A stretch of DNA of 64,000 nt from the NCBI RefSeq assembly GCF_028583425.1, contig NC_072800.1:94891001-94955000 (forward strand). Direction: 5' to 3'. The DNA comes from Eublepharis macularius (lineage: Eukaryota > Chordata > Lepidosauria > Squamata > Eublepharidae). The position numbers and the translations under genes were made by a program. The notes below the pieces were generated by a model, which saw only the letters and a program-made list of their open reading frames with translations, was not told the origin of the DNA and searched no databases. Shown here piece by piece: positions 31,736-42,900 of the stretch; position 1 is the first letter of the stretch, and every line of letters starts with the position of its first letter.

Positions 31736-32800
31736 AGCCCTCGTTCCTCAATAGCAGCCCATCCACCCCCCTGGTCTATAGAGCACCAGCTCTTTCCCTC
31801 CCAAAGCCTGCAGCACCTCCAGCCAGGTTGGATGTGCGCAGCCAGAGATGCACAAAACTCCCCCTTTGAGAAATTTCACACAGTCCTGTTAGAATTCCTT
31901 CAGATTCCTGCTCGTATCCTGCCTGAGCAGGCTCTCTCTGCCCTGGGCACGATTGCAGGTGAAGGGCGCCTGGTCGGTCTCGTGTGTAACCCAAGTGCGT
32001 TTAACCCTTGTTTGTGATATGTGGGTCTTGGCTACTCACAAGTTCATAGATCTGGTTCCTCGTGAACGAGACTTTCCTTCTTCCAGTTACGGCATGATAA
32101 ATAAATGCTGAGGCGTTAATCTTGGCCCCGGGGATGGAAGTACGTACAGGAAAGGGGCCAATGGCCGGTGTCTTCAGAAAGAGCCAAGCACAAATGAGCC
32201 CGTGGAAAAGCAAAGAGCCAGCTGGGTCTCGGGCGCTGGAAAAAAAGAATTAGCCTTTCACTGTTCTCCTCTAGGCAGACCCCCTCTGGCACTTCCCCAT
32301 CACAGGCAGAGGTGGGGGCAGGGCAGGTAGGTGCCAGGGGTGGAGAGAGAAGGGTTCAGTTTACAACTGCTTATGATATGTTTCTATAGTACTGAGTAAG
32401 CCTGTTGTTCCTGAACAATTCTGCACCCAAGCAGCCCTGGAATACGGGCTTTTGCAAATGGCAGCGTTAATGTTTTTTGTCTTCATCGCTGGGGAGACAA
32501 TTCGGCAGAAAACACAAGATGCCTCGACCTGTCGCTTCTTCTGACCTTCCACCCCAAGTTTGATGTACCTGCACTGCTGCACGGATGCATGCAAAGGGGA
32601 TCTGCAGAGGGTTCATTAGCATAATTTCTAACAAGGGCAGAATTTGGATTTGGGACGCTCCTGATATAACGAAATTCTGCAATCGAAAGTTCTACTGCTG
32701 TTTTCAGATGTGCTGTTTTGAATATAAACAAGCTCCTCTTTTGCGCTCCCACTGATCTGATTCCTGTTGTATACACTTTAAAGAAATAAAGCAGTAGATG
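31736..32800 (+). other. Probable 3' UTR of gene B
   Basis: Two AATAAA signals lie downstream of the stop, at 32,099-32,104 and 32,785-32,790. No coding feature is seen between 31,736 and 33,180. Confidence 0.5.
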
Positions 32801-33179
32801 CTAGTTTTGAAAAGCTGAGGGGTTTTGCGCCACAGTGAATTTTGCCACTCGGCCTCCTTGAGTGTTCAGTGTTGAGTGAAAGCAATGACTTGATCGAGGG
32901 ATGTGTGAAGGGCTGCGTGATGGCCGGGCCCAGGAACCAGTGGGCATATGTGGGGGAGCAAGTTGCTTTCTTCTCAGCAGGACAAAAATCCGTGGCATGT
33001 ATCAAAGCATTCTTTTTGTAGCTACCCAGGGGCTTCGTGATGCATTCCCTACAGTTACAGGGTCCCTCTAGCTCCCCACAGACCAGAGCATTAGGATCAC
33101 TGATAGACCCACTGAGAGATGGAAGCCACAATTCTAATGAGAAAGAAAAACTAATTTTGAAGCTTCTGTCTTAAAACCT

Positions 33180-33549
33180 CTGAATTCTTGGAGAACAGGT
33201 GAGGTGCCAGCAGACGGGAGGTGGGCAAATGTCCCCATCTTCAAGGAGGAGAAAACGGAGGAGCCAGCTGGACGTTTCAGACTAAATCATCAGCCCTGTA
33301 GCTTTTAGAAAAGATGGCCTTGATGACTAAGAGGCAGCACAGGTTCCAGGCAGCACTGGGCTAAAACAATACATTTCAACAGAGAGAAATGTAAAATTCT
33401 GCATTTAGGTAGGGAAAATCAAAGGCATAATTACAGTGTGTGTGGAAATGGTCTTGTGAAAAGGGTCTAGGGGGCCTTTGTAGATCATACACTGAACGTG
33501 AGTCAGCAGCAGGATGTGGTAGCCAAAAAGGCAAATCTGTGTTGAGCAG
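33180..33549 (+). repeat. CR1-type LINE 3' region, left part, split by the LTR element
   Basis: Contains CAAATGTCCCCATCTTCAAG and, later, GTGGTAGCCAAAAAGGCAAA, recognisable amniote CR1 3' sequence. It is interrupted at 33,549 and resumes at 45,277. The last 5 bases (AGCAG, 33,545-33,549) form one copy of the target duplication. Confidence 0.7.
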
Positions 33550-33619
33550 TGTGGCGGAACGGGCGCTGGCTCTCAGTCCGGGCAACTGAGCCGCCGTCAA
33601 TGGCCTGCTAGCCCCGCTA
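33550..33619 (-). repeat. Left LTR piece of the Gmr1-like element
   Basis: About 70 bp match the end of the right LTR (36,965-37,034) with two differences, starting at the shared TGTGGCGGAAC. Confidence 0.75.
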
Positions 33620-34085
33620 GGGATAGGGAGTCAGCCACTACGTTGTCCCGTCCTTGGATGTGTTTTCGGCCAATTATAGTCAGCACCTCATCTCTTCCCA
33701 AAAAGGGTTTCAACGTGTTTATGTGAACCTCTTTAGCCCCTTTTCCAGCTTTCCCCGTCTCTACTACATAGGTAAGGGCATCCAGTTTGTCCACCACCAC
33801 GTGGGGTCCTTTCCATGCAGCCTTGAGCTTGTCAGTCCGGAGGGGCAGAAACACCCTTGCCTTGCCACCTATCTCGAAGGTTCTGGTTTTAGCAGTTTTG
33901 TCATACCAGTGACTCTGGTGGGCTTGGGCTTTGGCCAAATTTCCCTTTACCAGGGTCGTCATGTCTTTCAACCTTTCCCTGAAAGAAAGGACATAGTCCA
34001 CTACTGACCGCTTAGCCGTGGAGATTTTCTCCTCCCAATTCTCTCTTACAAGATCCAGTGGCCCCCGCACCTTCCTCTCAAACAT
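33597..34085 (-). mobile_element. Integrase C-terminal region and RNase H end of the Gmr1-like element (fossil)
   Basis: Translated on the minus strand it shows a GPY/F-type integrase C-terminal module (AWKGPHVVVDKLDALTYVVE) and then HINTLKPF. Next comes HIQGRDNVVAD, the conserved end of a retroelement RNase H. Finding RNase H sequence downstream of integrase supports the Gmr1 order. Fossil sequence. Confidence 0.7.
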
Positions 34086-34139
34086 CCGTTCAAAGGGAGA
34101 AAAGCCGGTTGAGTCTTGGGGTACCTCACGATAGGCAAA

Positions 34140-34847
34140 CTACAGCTGGGGCAGTTTCTCGTCCCAATCCTGAGGATGTGAATTCAACATTTCCTTTAAG
34201 GTACCATTGAACCTGTCTGTCAATCCATTGGTCTGAGGGTGGTACGCAGTCGTTTTTAAATGGCGTACCCCACAACACTTCCATAGACTCTCCATTAGGT
34301 CGGACAGGAAATTTTGGCCACGATCAGTTAAAATTTCTGTGGGAAACCCCAGCTGACAGAAAATCTTAACTAGAGCCCCAGCTACGACTGGTGCCTCAGT
34401 GGAGGCTAAAGGCACGGCTTCTGGATATCGTGTGGCATGGTCTACTAATGTCAGTATGTATCTCTTCCCTCTCTGGGTGGGTTTTGGGAACAGCCCCACA
34501 ATGTCGATGCCTACCCTCTGGAAGACTTCTCCCATAATAGGAAGGGGCTGTAAGGGGGCTTTGGTCTTGCACCCCACCTTACCCACTCTCTGGCCTGTTA
34601 GGCAGGTCCTGCAATACTCCCTCACATCTTGTGCCCGTTTAGGCCAGTAGAAATTCAATCGCAACCTCTGCCTTGTCTTGTTGGCACCTAGGTGCCCGGC
34701 ACAAGGGATATCATGGGCTAGTCCCAGTAGGTCTCTTCTGTACTTGGCTGGTATTACTAGCTGTTTCACCACCTGCCCGGGATTTGGTTTCTCTTGCGGC
34801 CACCACATCCTATACAGCCTCCCTTGGTCCCATGTGATCTGATCCAT
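34140..34847 (-). mobile_element. Integrase core of the Gmr1-like element (fossil)
   Basis: It has the zinc-binding N-terminal module (HDIPCAGHLGANKT ... YCRTC) and a core with VGIDIVG, ILTDRGQNF and AYHPQTNG, characteristic of Ty3/Gypsy integrases. Fossil sequence. Confidence 0.85.
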
Positions 34848-34854
34848 AGTATTT

Positions 34855-35550
34855 TCAGAAGGCTCTTTCCTGCTCTATAGCAGCCTGTCGAAGGGATTCC
34901 AGGCTAGGATCCTTCTGAGTCTCCTCCTTGAACTCCCCTGGATCTCCTAAACTGCCTGTAAATTGTTCCCTGCTGACCCCTTCTACTAGGTCATCTTCTT
35001 GTGGCTCCTGTATGAGCCTTTCTCCTCCTACTATCTCATCGTCTAGTGCTTCAGGGGGGTCCAATGGGAGACCTTCTGCTTCTGAGGCCTCACCTTCCTC
35101 CCCCTGGAGCTGGTTACAGCTGCCCCCTTTTTCTGGATCAGGGATGGGTGGGACCCTCCCCTCTAAGGTTACCTGGCCTATACCTTCAGGCTTCCCCCCA
35201 GGGTTAACTGACTCACTTTCCCCATGGGTCTCTTTGCTCCCTGGAACTGGGGCCAGCTGTTTTTCACCCTTCAAGGTCTGGCTGCGGGTTGCTACATTTA
35301 GGGGACATTGGCCTGCCAGAAGGTCCCTGCCTAGCAGTACTGGGTAAGGTTGGTCTGTCTTCACCCCCATCTCCATGCGGTAAACCTTTTCCCTCCATTC
35401 CAGGGGCACCCTTACCACTGGTACCGTCTGAGATCCTCCACAAGCCCCCACAATCTTAAAAACCTTGTTTGGTAGTACATCCGCGTCAGATACCAGGTCA
35501 GACCTTATAAGCGAGATGGATGAACCCGTATCAGCATACCCTAGAACCAG
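34855..35550 (-). mobile_element. Protease region of the Gmr1-like element (fossil)
   Basis: YADTGSSISLI near 35,530 is an aspartic-protease active-site motif, followed by PYPVLLGRDLL, the typical end of the fold. An acidic linker leads to the integrase. Fossil sequence. Confidence 0.7.
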
Positions 35551-36801
35551 TTAGTCTTTTACCCTCGCTGGCTCTACGAAATCAGCCCAATCATCAAGGG
35601 CCCTCATTGTGGCAAAGAGGCATTCATGCTGGACTAATGCCACCTCCCCTTCTTTCACCTTTGAGACAGCTGGCACCGTAGGAGTGGGGTTGGGAGATGC
35701 TGTTTGCAATTTAGGGCAAGTAATTTTTATATGCCCTGGGTCCCCACAATGATAACACGTTCGACTAGGGGCTTTGTTTCTCATGGCCATCTCTGGGGTT
35801 TTCTTAGGGCCCGCTGGGGTAATAACTTCCCTTCTCCAAGGAGGGGGGCTTGGTTTTCCACCCCTCTGGCCCCGCCCCCCTGCCCCATTTTCCCACTCCA
35901 CCCCTTCTCGGTGGGCTACCAGCTTGTCTGCCAGGTCAGTGGCCTCAGCAAGGGTTCTGGGCTCCTTGTCCTTGATCAGGCATTGTAACTCCCTAGGCAT
36001 CTTGGAGTACAGCTGATCAAGGAACATCGGTTGGGATACCCCCTTCAGATCATTTACCTTGGCTTCAGTTAGCCACCTTTCCCACATTTCTCCCAGTTTA
36101 GCACCATACGCCATATAGGATTTACACTGCAGTGGGCTTAAGGCCCGAAACTGTTTGCGAAAATGGTTGGGTCCTAACTGGAACCGTTTAAACACAGCCG
36201 ACTTGAAATCTTTGAAGGCGATTCCTCCGTCCTGGCTAGGCATGCTATGGTACACTGCAGCCAACTCCCCTGTCAAGAGGCTGCAGAGGTAGGCCATGAA
36301 GTCTGTTTCTGCCAGACCCCACTGAGTTTCCGCCTTTTCGAAGTTGGACAAATAGACTGACGGGTCTTCCCCCTCTTTGTAGGGGACGAAATCCTTGGGA
36401 GTGACTCTGATCTTGTTGCTTTGACCCACTTGAAGGCGTTCATGTCTACGCTGCTCCTCCTGTGCTAGAAGACGCTGCTTTTCCATCTCCACCTCGGCTT
36501 TCTTCATCTCCATCTCAGCTTTCTTCATCTCCCTCTCGGCTTTCTTCATCTCCCTCTCCATCTCCAGCTCCTGTCTGCGAGCTTCTGCCTGTCGCTCGAT
36601 CTGTAGCAGGCGTATTCTTTCCAATTCTACTGCCTCGGAGGAGCTGGACTTCTCAGGGGCAGCAGCTTTATAAGGAGATGTCAGATGGTATTTCAGTTCA
36701 CCCACCGTCATGTCTCCTGGATCAGTGCCTTGGAGTCTACACTCCTCCTGCAATTCATGCTTTTTCAGAGCCGAAAGTCTAGCAAGGATTTCTTTTTCCA
36801 T
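35551..36801 (-). mobile_element. gag of the Gmr1-like element with SCAN-like capsid region (fossil)
   Basis: About 416 codons. Residues 1-40 resemble a small helix-extended-helix module (LSALKKHELQEECRLQ). Residues 55-125 are a charged coiled coil with 7-residue repeats (EMKKAER, EMKKAEM, EMKKAEV). Residues 130-205 would be the capsid N-terminal part. Residues 212-300 (FRKQFRALSPLQ ... LDQLYSKMPRELQCLI ... EATDLADKL) follow the SCAN domain pattern. A CCHC knuckle (CYHCGDPGHIKITC) is at 349-362. SCAN domains of vertebrate zinc-finger proteins are known to derive from Gmr1-like gag. Treated as fossil. Confidence 0.85.
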
Positions 36802-36939
36802 TCTGCCTATCTAAACTGTCCCTACTCCGTTGCCCGAAAAAGAAATAGAAAGCCCTTTTTGGTCTGTTCAGTGTGTTTGTGCCTGCTAGGTGCTCGGGGG
36901 GGGGGGTAGGTCTACCCCCCCACTATTTGGTGCTCTGGT

Positions 36940-36962
36940 GTTCGATCCCACCCCTGCCACCA
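36940..36962 (-). other. tRNA primer-binding site of the LTR element
   Basis: On the minus strand TGGTGGCAGGGGTGGGATCG, two bases inside the LTR, complements the 3' end of Leu-type tRNAs (CCCACC...TGCCACCA). Confidence 0.7.
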
Positions 36963-36964
36963 CG

Positions 36965-39900
36965 TGTGGCGGAACGGGCGCTGGCTCTCAGTCCGGGCAA
37001 CTGAGCCGCCATCAATGGCCTGCTAGCCCCACTATCTGCCTCCCACCGTCCCTGGTGGGCGTGGCTTACACTCTTCGTCACTGCCACCACTCCCTGAATT
37101 GTACACTGCCTGACTGAGGGGCAGTGAGACCCCTCTGGCTGAATTTCCCTACTGGGAAGTGAATTCCCCAATCTTTGGGTGGGCCCTGGAGAATTGGCAA
37201 CCCACCAAGATCTGGCCTGATCAGGTTCTCCTGGGCTCCCTCCCTCCCTGTAGCGTGCCAAGTGGGGGAGCTTACGTAGTCAGAGCACCACAAGGTCCTT
37301 TATATTCCAAAAAAGTATAATTTAATAACTGTATACAGAGCACTATATACAAAGCAGGTAAAGGCACCACACATAGGGGTAGACCCCCCTGTTCAGAACT
37401 CATAGGGCAGAAAATCAAACTGAAGAGAACCGCCGTCTGCTTTCCCTACCACACTGTTCCCTACTCTGCCTTAAGGGGGAGGGGTCTCAGGGAAGAAGGT
37501 TCCCCCCTTTCTTTCCTCTCTGCTGCCTCCCAGGCCCTCCACATTTAGGGCCTAGGCACCCGGGTCTCACCCAGCAGCAGGAGCCTCTCCTTCCTCAACC
37601 AAGAAGGGTGACTCTCTTTATTCCCTTTCTGCTGCCTCCCAGGCCCTCCACATTTAGGGCCTAGGCACCCGGGTTTCCCCCAGCAGCAGGAGCCTCTCCT
37701 CCTTCAACCAAGAAGGGTGACTCTCTTTATTCCCTTTCTGCTGCCTCCCAGGCCCTCCACAGTTAGGGCCCAGGCACCCGGGTTTCCCCCAGCAGCAGGA
37801 GCCTCTCCTTCTTCAGCCAAGAAGGGTGACTCTCATTCCCTTTCTGCTGCCTCCCAGGCCCTCCACACTTAGGACCCAGGCACCCGGGTTTCCCCCAGCA
37901 GCAGGAGCCTCTCCTCCTTCAACCAAGAAGGGTGACTCTCTTTATTCCCTTTCTGCTGCCTCCCAGGCCCTCCACACTTAGGGCCCAGGCACCCGGGTTT
38001 CCCCCAGCAGCAGGAGCCTCTCCTCCTTCAACCAAGAAGGGTGACTCTTTATTCCCTTTCTGCTGCCTCCCAGGCCCTCCACACTTAGGGCCTGGGCACC
38101 TGGGCTTCACCCAGCAGCAGGAGCCTCTCCTTCTTCAACCCAGAAGGGTGACTCTCTTTATTCCCTTTCTGCTGCCTCCCAGGCCCTCCACACTTAGGGC
38201 CCAGGCACCCGGGTCTCACCCAGCAGCAGGAGCCTCTCCTTCCTCAACCAAGAAGGCTGACTCTCTTTATTCCCTTTCTGCTGCCTCCCAGGCCCTCCAC
38301 ACTTAGGGCCCAGGCACCCCGGTCTCACCCAGCAGCAGGAGCCTCTCCTTCTTCAGCCAAGAAGGGTGACTCTCTTTATTCCCTTTCTGCTGCCTCCCAG
38401 GCCCTCCACACTTAGGGCCCAGGCACCCGGGTCTCACCCAGCAGCAGGAGCCTCTCCTTCTTCAGCCAAGAAGGGTGACTCCCTTTTATTCCCTTTCTGC
38501 TGCCTCCCAGGCCCTCCACACTTAGGGCCCAGGCACCCGGGTCTCACCCAGCAGCAGGAGCCTCTCCTTCTTCAACCAAGAAGGGTGACTCTCTTTATTC
38601 CCTTTCTGCTGCCTCCCAGGCCCTCCACACTTAGGGCCTAGGCACCCGGGTTTCCCCCAGCAGCAGGAGCCTCTCCTTCTTCAGCCAAGAAGGGTGACTC
38701 TCTTTATTCCCTTTCTGCTGCCTCCCAGGCCCTCCACACTTAGGGCCCAGGCACCCGGGTCTCACCCAGCAGCAGGAGCCTCTCCTTCTTCAGCCAAGAA
38801 GGGTGACTCTCTTTATTCCCTTTCTGCTGCCTCCCAGGCCCTCCACACTTAGGGCCCAGGCACCCGGGTTTCCCCCAGCAGCAGGAGCCTCTCCTCCTTC
38901 AACCAAGAAGGGTGACTCTCTTTATTCCCTTTCTGCTGCCTCCCAGGCCCTCCACACTTAGGGCCCAGGCACCCGGGTTTCCCCCAGCAGCAGGAGCCTC
39001 GCCTCCTTCAACCAAGAAGGGTGACTCTTTATTCCCTTTCTGCTGCCTCCCAGGCCCTCCACACTTAGGGCCTGGGCACCTGGGCTTCACCCAGCAGCAG
39101 GAGCCTCTCCTTCTTCAACCCAGAAGGGTGACTCCCTTTTATTCCATTTCTGCTGCCTCCCAGGCCCTCCACACTTAGGGCCCAGGCACCCGGGTCTCAC
39201 CCAGCAGCAGGAGCCTCTCCTTCTTCAGCCAAGAAGGGTGACTCTCTTTATTCCCTTTCTGCTGCCTCCCAGGCCCTCCACACTTAGGGCCCAGGCACCC
39301 GGGTTTCCCCCAGCAGCAGGAGCCTCTCCTCCTTCAACCAAGAAGGGTGACTCTCTTTATTCCCTTTCTGCTGCCTCCCAGGCCCTCCACACTTAGGGCC
39401 CAGGCACCCGGGTTTCCCCCAGCAGCAGGAGCCTCTCCTCCTTCAACCAAGAAGGGTGACTCTTTATTCCCTTTCTGCTGCCTCCCAGGCCCTCCACACT
39501 TAGGGCCTGGGCACCTGGGCTTCACCCAGCAGCAGGAGCCTCTCCTTCTTCAACCCAGAAGGGTGACTCCCTTTTATTCCCTTTCTGCTGCCTCCCAGGC
39601 CCTCCACACTTAGGGCCCAGGCACCCGGGTCTCACCCAGCAGCAGGAGCCTCTCCTTCTTCAACCAAGAAGGGTGACTCTCTTTATTCCCTTTCTGCTGC
39701 CTCCCAGGCCCTCCACACTTAGGGCCCAGGCACCCGGGTCTCACCCAGCAGCAGGAGCCTCTCCTTCTTCAGCCAAGAAGGGTGACTCTCTTTATTCCCT
39801 TTCTGCTGCCTCCCAGGCCCTCCACACTTAGGGCCCAGGCACCCGGGTCTCACCCAGCAGCAGGAGCCTCTCCTTCCTCAACCAAGAAGGGTGACTCCCT

Positions 39901-42900
39901 TTTATTCCCTTTCTGCTGCCTCCCAGGCCCTCCACACTTAGGGCCCAGGCACCCGGGTCTCACCCAGCAGCAGGAGCCTCTCCTTCTTCAACCAAGAAGG
40001 GTGACTCTCTTTATTCCCTTTCTGCTGCCTCCCAGGCCCTCCACAGTTAGGGCTCAGGCACCCGGGTTTCCCCCAGCAGCAGGAGCCTCTCCTCCTTCAA
40101 CCAAGAAGGGTGACTCTCTTTATTCCCTTTCTGCTGCCTCCCAGGCCCTCCACACTTAGGGCCCAGGCACCCGGGTTTCCCCCAGCAGCAGGAGCCTCTC
40201 CTCCTTCAACCAAGAAGGGTGACTCTTTATTCCCTTTCTGCTGCCTCCCAGGCCCTCCACACTTAGGGCCTGGGCACCTGGGCTTCACCCAGCAGCAGGA
40301 GCCTCTCCTTCTTCAACCCAGAAGGGTGACTCCCTTTTATTCCCTTTCTGCTGCCTCCCAGGCCCTCCACACTTAGGGCCCAGGCACCCGGGTCTCACCC
40401 AGCAGCAGGAGCCTCTCCTTCTTCAACCAAGAAGGCTGACTCTCTTTATTCCCTTTCTGCTGCCTCCCAGGCCCTCCACACTTAGGGCCCAGGCACCCGG
40501 GTCTCACCCAGCAGCAGGAGCCTCTCCTTCTTCAGCCAAGAAGGGTGACTCCCTTTTATTCCCTTTCTGCTGCCTCCCAGGCCCTCCACACTTAGGGCCC
40601 AGGCACCCGGGTCTCACCCAGCAGCAGGAGCCTCTCCTTCTTCAACCAAGAAGGGTGACTCTCTTTATTCCCTTTCTGCTGCCTCCCAGGCCCTCCACAC
40701 TTAGGGCCTAGGCACCCGGGTTTCCCCCAGCAGCAGGAGCCTCTCCTTCTTCAGCCAAGAAGGGTGACTCTCTTTATTCCCTTTCTGCTGCCTCCCAGGC
40801 CCTCCACACTTAGGGCCCAGGCACCCGGGTCTCACCCAGCAGCAGGAGCCTCTCCTTCTTCAGCCAAGAAGGGTGACTCCCTTTTATTCCCTTTCTGCTG
40901 CCTCCCAGGCCCTCCACACTTAGGGCCCAGGCACCCGGGTCTCACCCAGCAGCAGGAGCCTCTCCTTCTTCAACCAAGAAGGGTGATTCTCTTTATTCCC
41001 TTTCTGCTGCCTCCCAGGCCCTCCACACTTAGGGCCCAGGCACCCGGGTCTCACCCAGCAGCAGGAGCCTCTCCTTCTTCAGCCAAGAAGGGTGACTCTC
41101 TTTATTCCCTTTCTGCTGCCTCCCAGGCCCTCCACACTTAGGGCTCAGGCACCCGGGTCTCACCCAGCAGCAGGAGCCTCTCCTTCTTCAGCCAAGAAGG
41201 GTGACTCTCTTTATTCCCTTTCTGCTGCCTCCCAGGCCCTCCACATTTAGGGCCTAGGCACCCGGGTTTCCCCCAGCAGCAGGAGCCTCTCCTTCCTCAA
41301 CCAAGAAGGGTGACTCTCTTTATTCCCTTTCTGCTGCCTCCCAGGCCCTCCACATTTAGGGCCCAGGCACCCGGGTCTCACCCAGCAGCAGGAGCCTCTC
41401 CTCCTTCAACCAAGAAGGGTGACTCTCTTTATTCCCTTTCTGCTGCCTCCCAGGCCCTCCACACTTAGGGCCCAGGCACCCGGGTCTCACCCAGCAGCAG
41501 GAGCCTCTCCTCCTTCAACCAAGAAGCGTGACTCTCTTTTATTCCCTTTCTGCTGCCTCCCAGGCCCTCCACACTTAGGGCCCAGGCACCCGGGTCTCAC
41601 CCAGCAGCAGGAGCCTCTCCTTCTTCAACCAAGAAGGGTGACTCTCTTTATTCCCTTTCTGCTGCCTCCCAGGCCCTCCACACTTAGGGCCTAGGCACCC
41701 GGGTCTCACCCAGCAGCAGGAGCCTCTCCTTCTTCAGCCAAGAAGGGTGACTCCCTTTTATTCCCTTTCTGCTGCCTCCCAGGCCCTCCACACTTAGGGC
41801 CCAGGCACCCGGGTCTCACCCAGCAGCAGGAGCCTCTCCTCCTTCAACCAAGAAGGGTGACTCTCTTTATTCCCTTTCTGCTGCCTCCCAGGCCCTCCAC
41901 AGTTAGGGCCCAGGCACCCAGGTTTCCCCCAGCAGCAGGAGCCTCTCCTCCTTCAACCAAGAAGGGTGACTCTCTTTATTCCCTTTCTGCTGCCGCCCAG
42001 GCCCTCCACACTTAGGGCCCAGGCACCCGGGTTTCCCCCAGCAGCAGGAGCCTCTCCTCCTTCAACCAAGAAGGGTGACTCTTTATTCCCTTTCTGCTGC
42101 CTCCCAGGCCCTCCACACTTAGGGCCTGGGCACCTGGGCTTCACCCAGCAGCAGGAGCCTCTCCTTCTTCAACCCAGAAGGGTGACTCCCTTTTATTCCC
42201 TTTCTGCTGCCTCCCAGGCCCTCCACACTTAGGGCCCAGGCACCCGGGTCTCACCCAGCAGCAGGAGCCTCTCCTTCTTCAACCAAGAAGGCTGACTCTC
42301 TTTATTCCCTTTCTGCTGCCTCCCAGGCCCTCCACACTTAGGGCCCAGGCACCCGGGTCTCACCCAGCAGCAGGAGCCTCTCCTTCTTCAGCCAAGAAGG
42401 GTGACTCCCTTTTATTCCCTTTCTGCTGCCTCCCAGGCCCTCCACACTTAGGGCCTAGGCACCCGGGTCTCACCCAGCAGCAGGAGCCTCTCCTTCTTCA
42501 ACCAAGAAGGGTGACTCTCTTTATTCCCTTTCTGCTGCCTCCCAGGCCCTCCACACTTAGGGCCTAGGCACCCGGGTTTCCCCCAGCAGCAGGAGCCTCT
42601 CCTTCTTCAGCCAAGAAGGGTGACTCTCTTTATTCCCTTTCTGCTGCCTCCCAGGCCCTCCACACTTAGGGCCCAGGCACCCGGGTCTCACCCAGCAGCA
42701 GGAGCCTCTCCTTCTTCAGCCAAGAAGGGTGACTCCCTTTTATTCCCTTTCTGCTGCCTCCCAGGCCCTCCACACTTAGGGCCCAGGCACCCGGGTTTCC
42801 CCCAGCAGCAGGAGCCTCTCCTTCTTCAACCAAGGGTGATTCTCTTTATTCCCTTTCTGCTGCCTCCCAGGCCCTCCACACTTAGGGCCCAGGCACCCGG

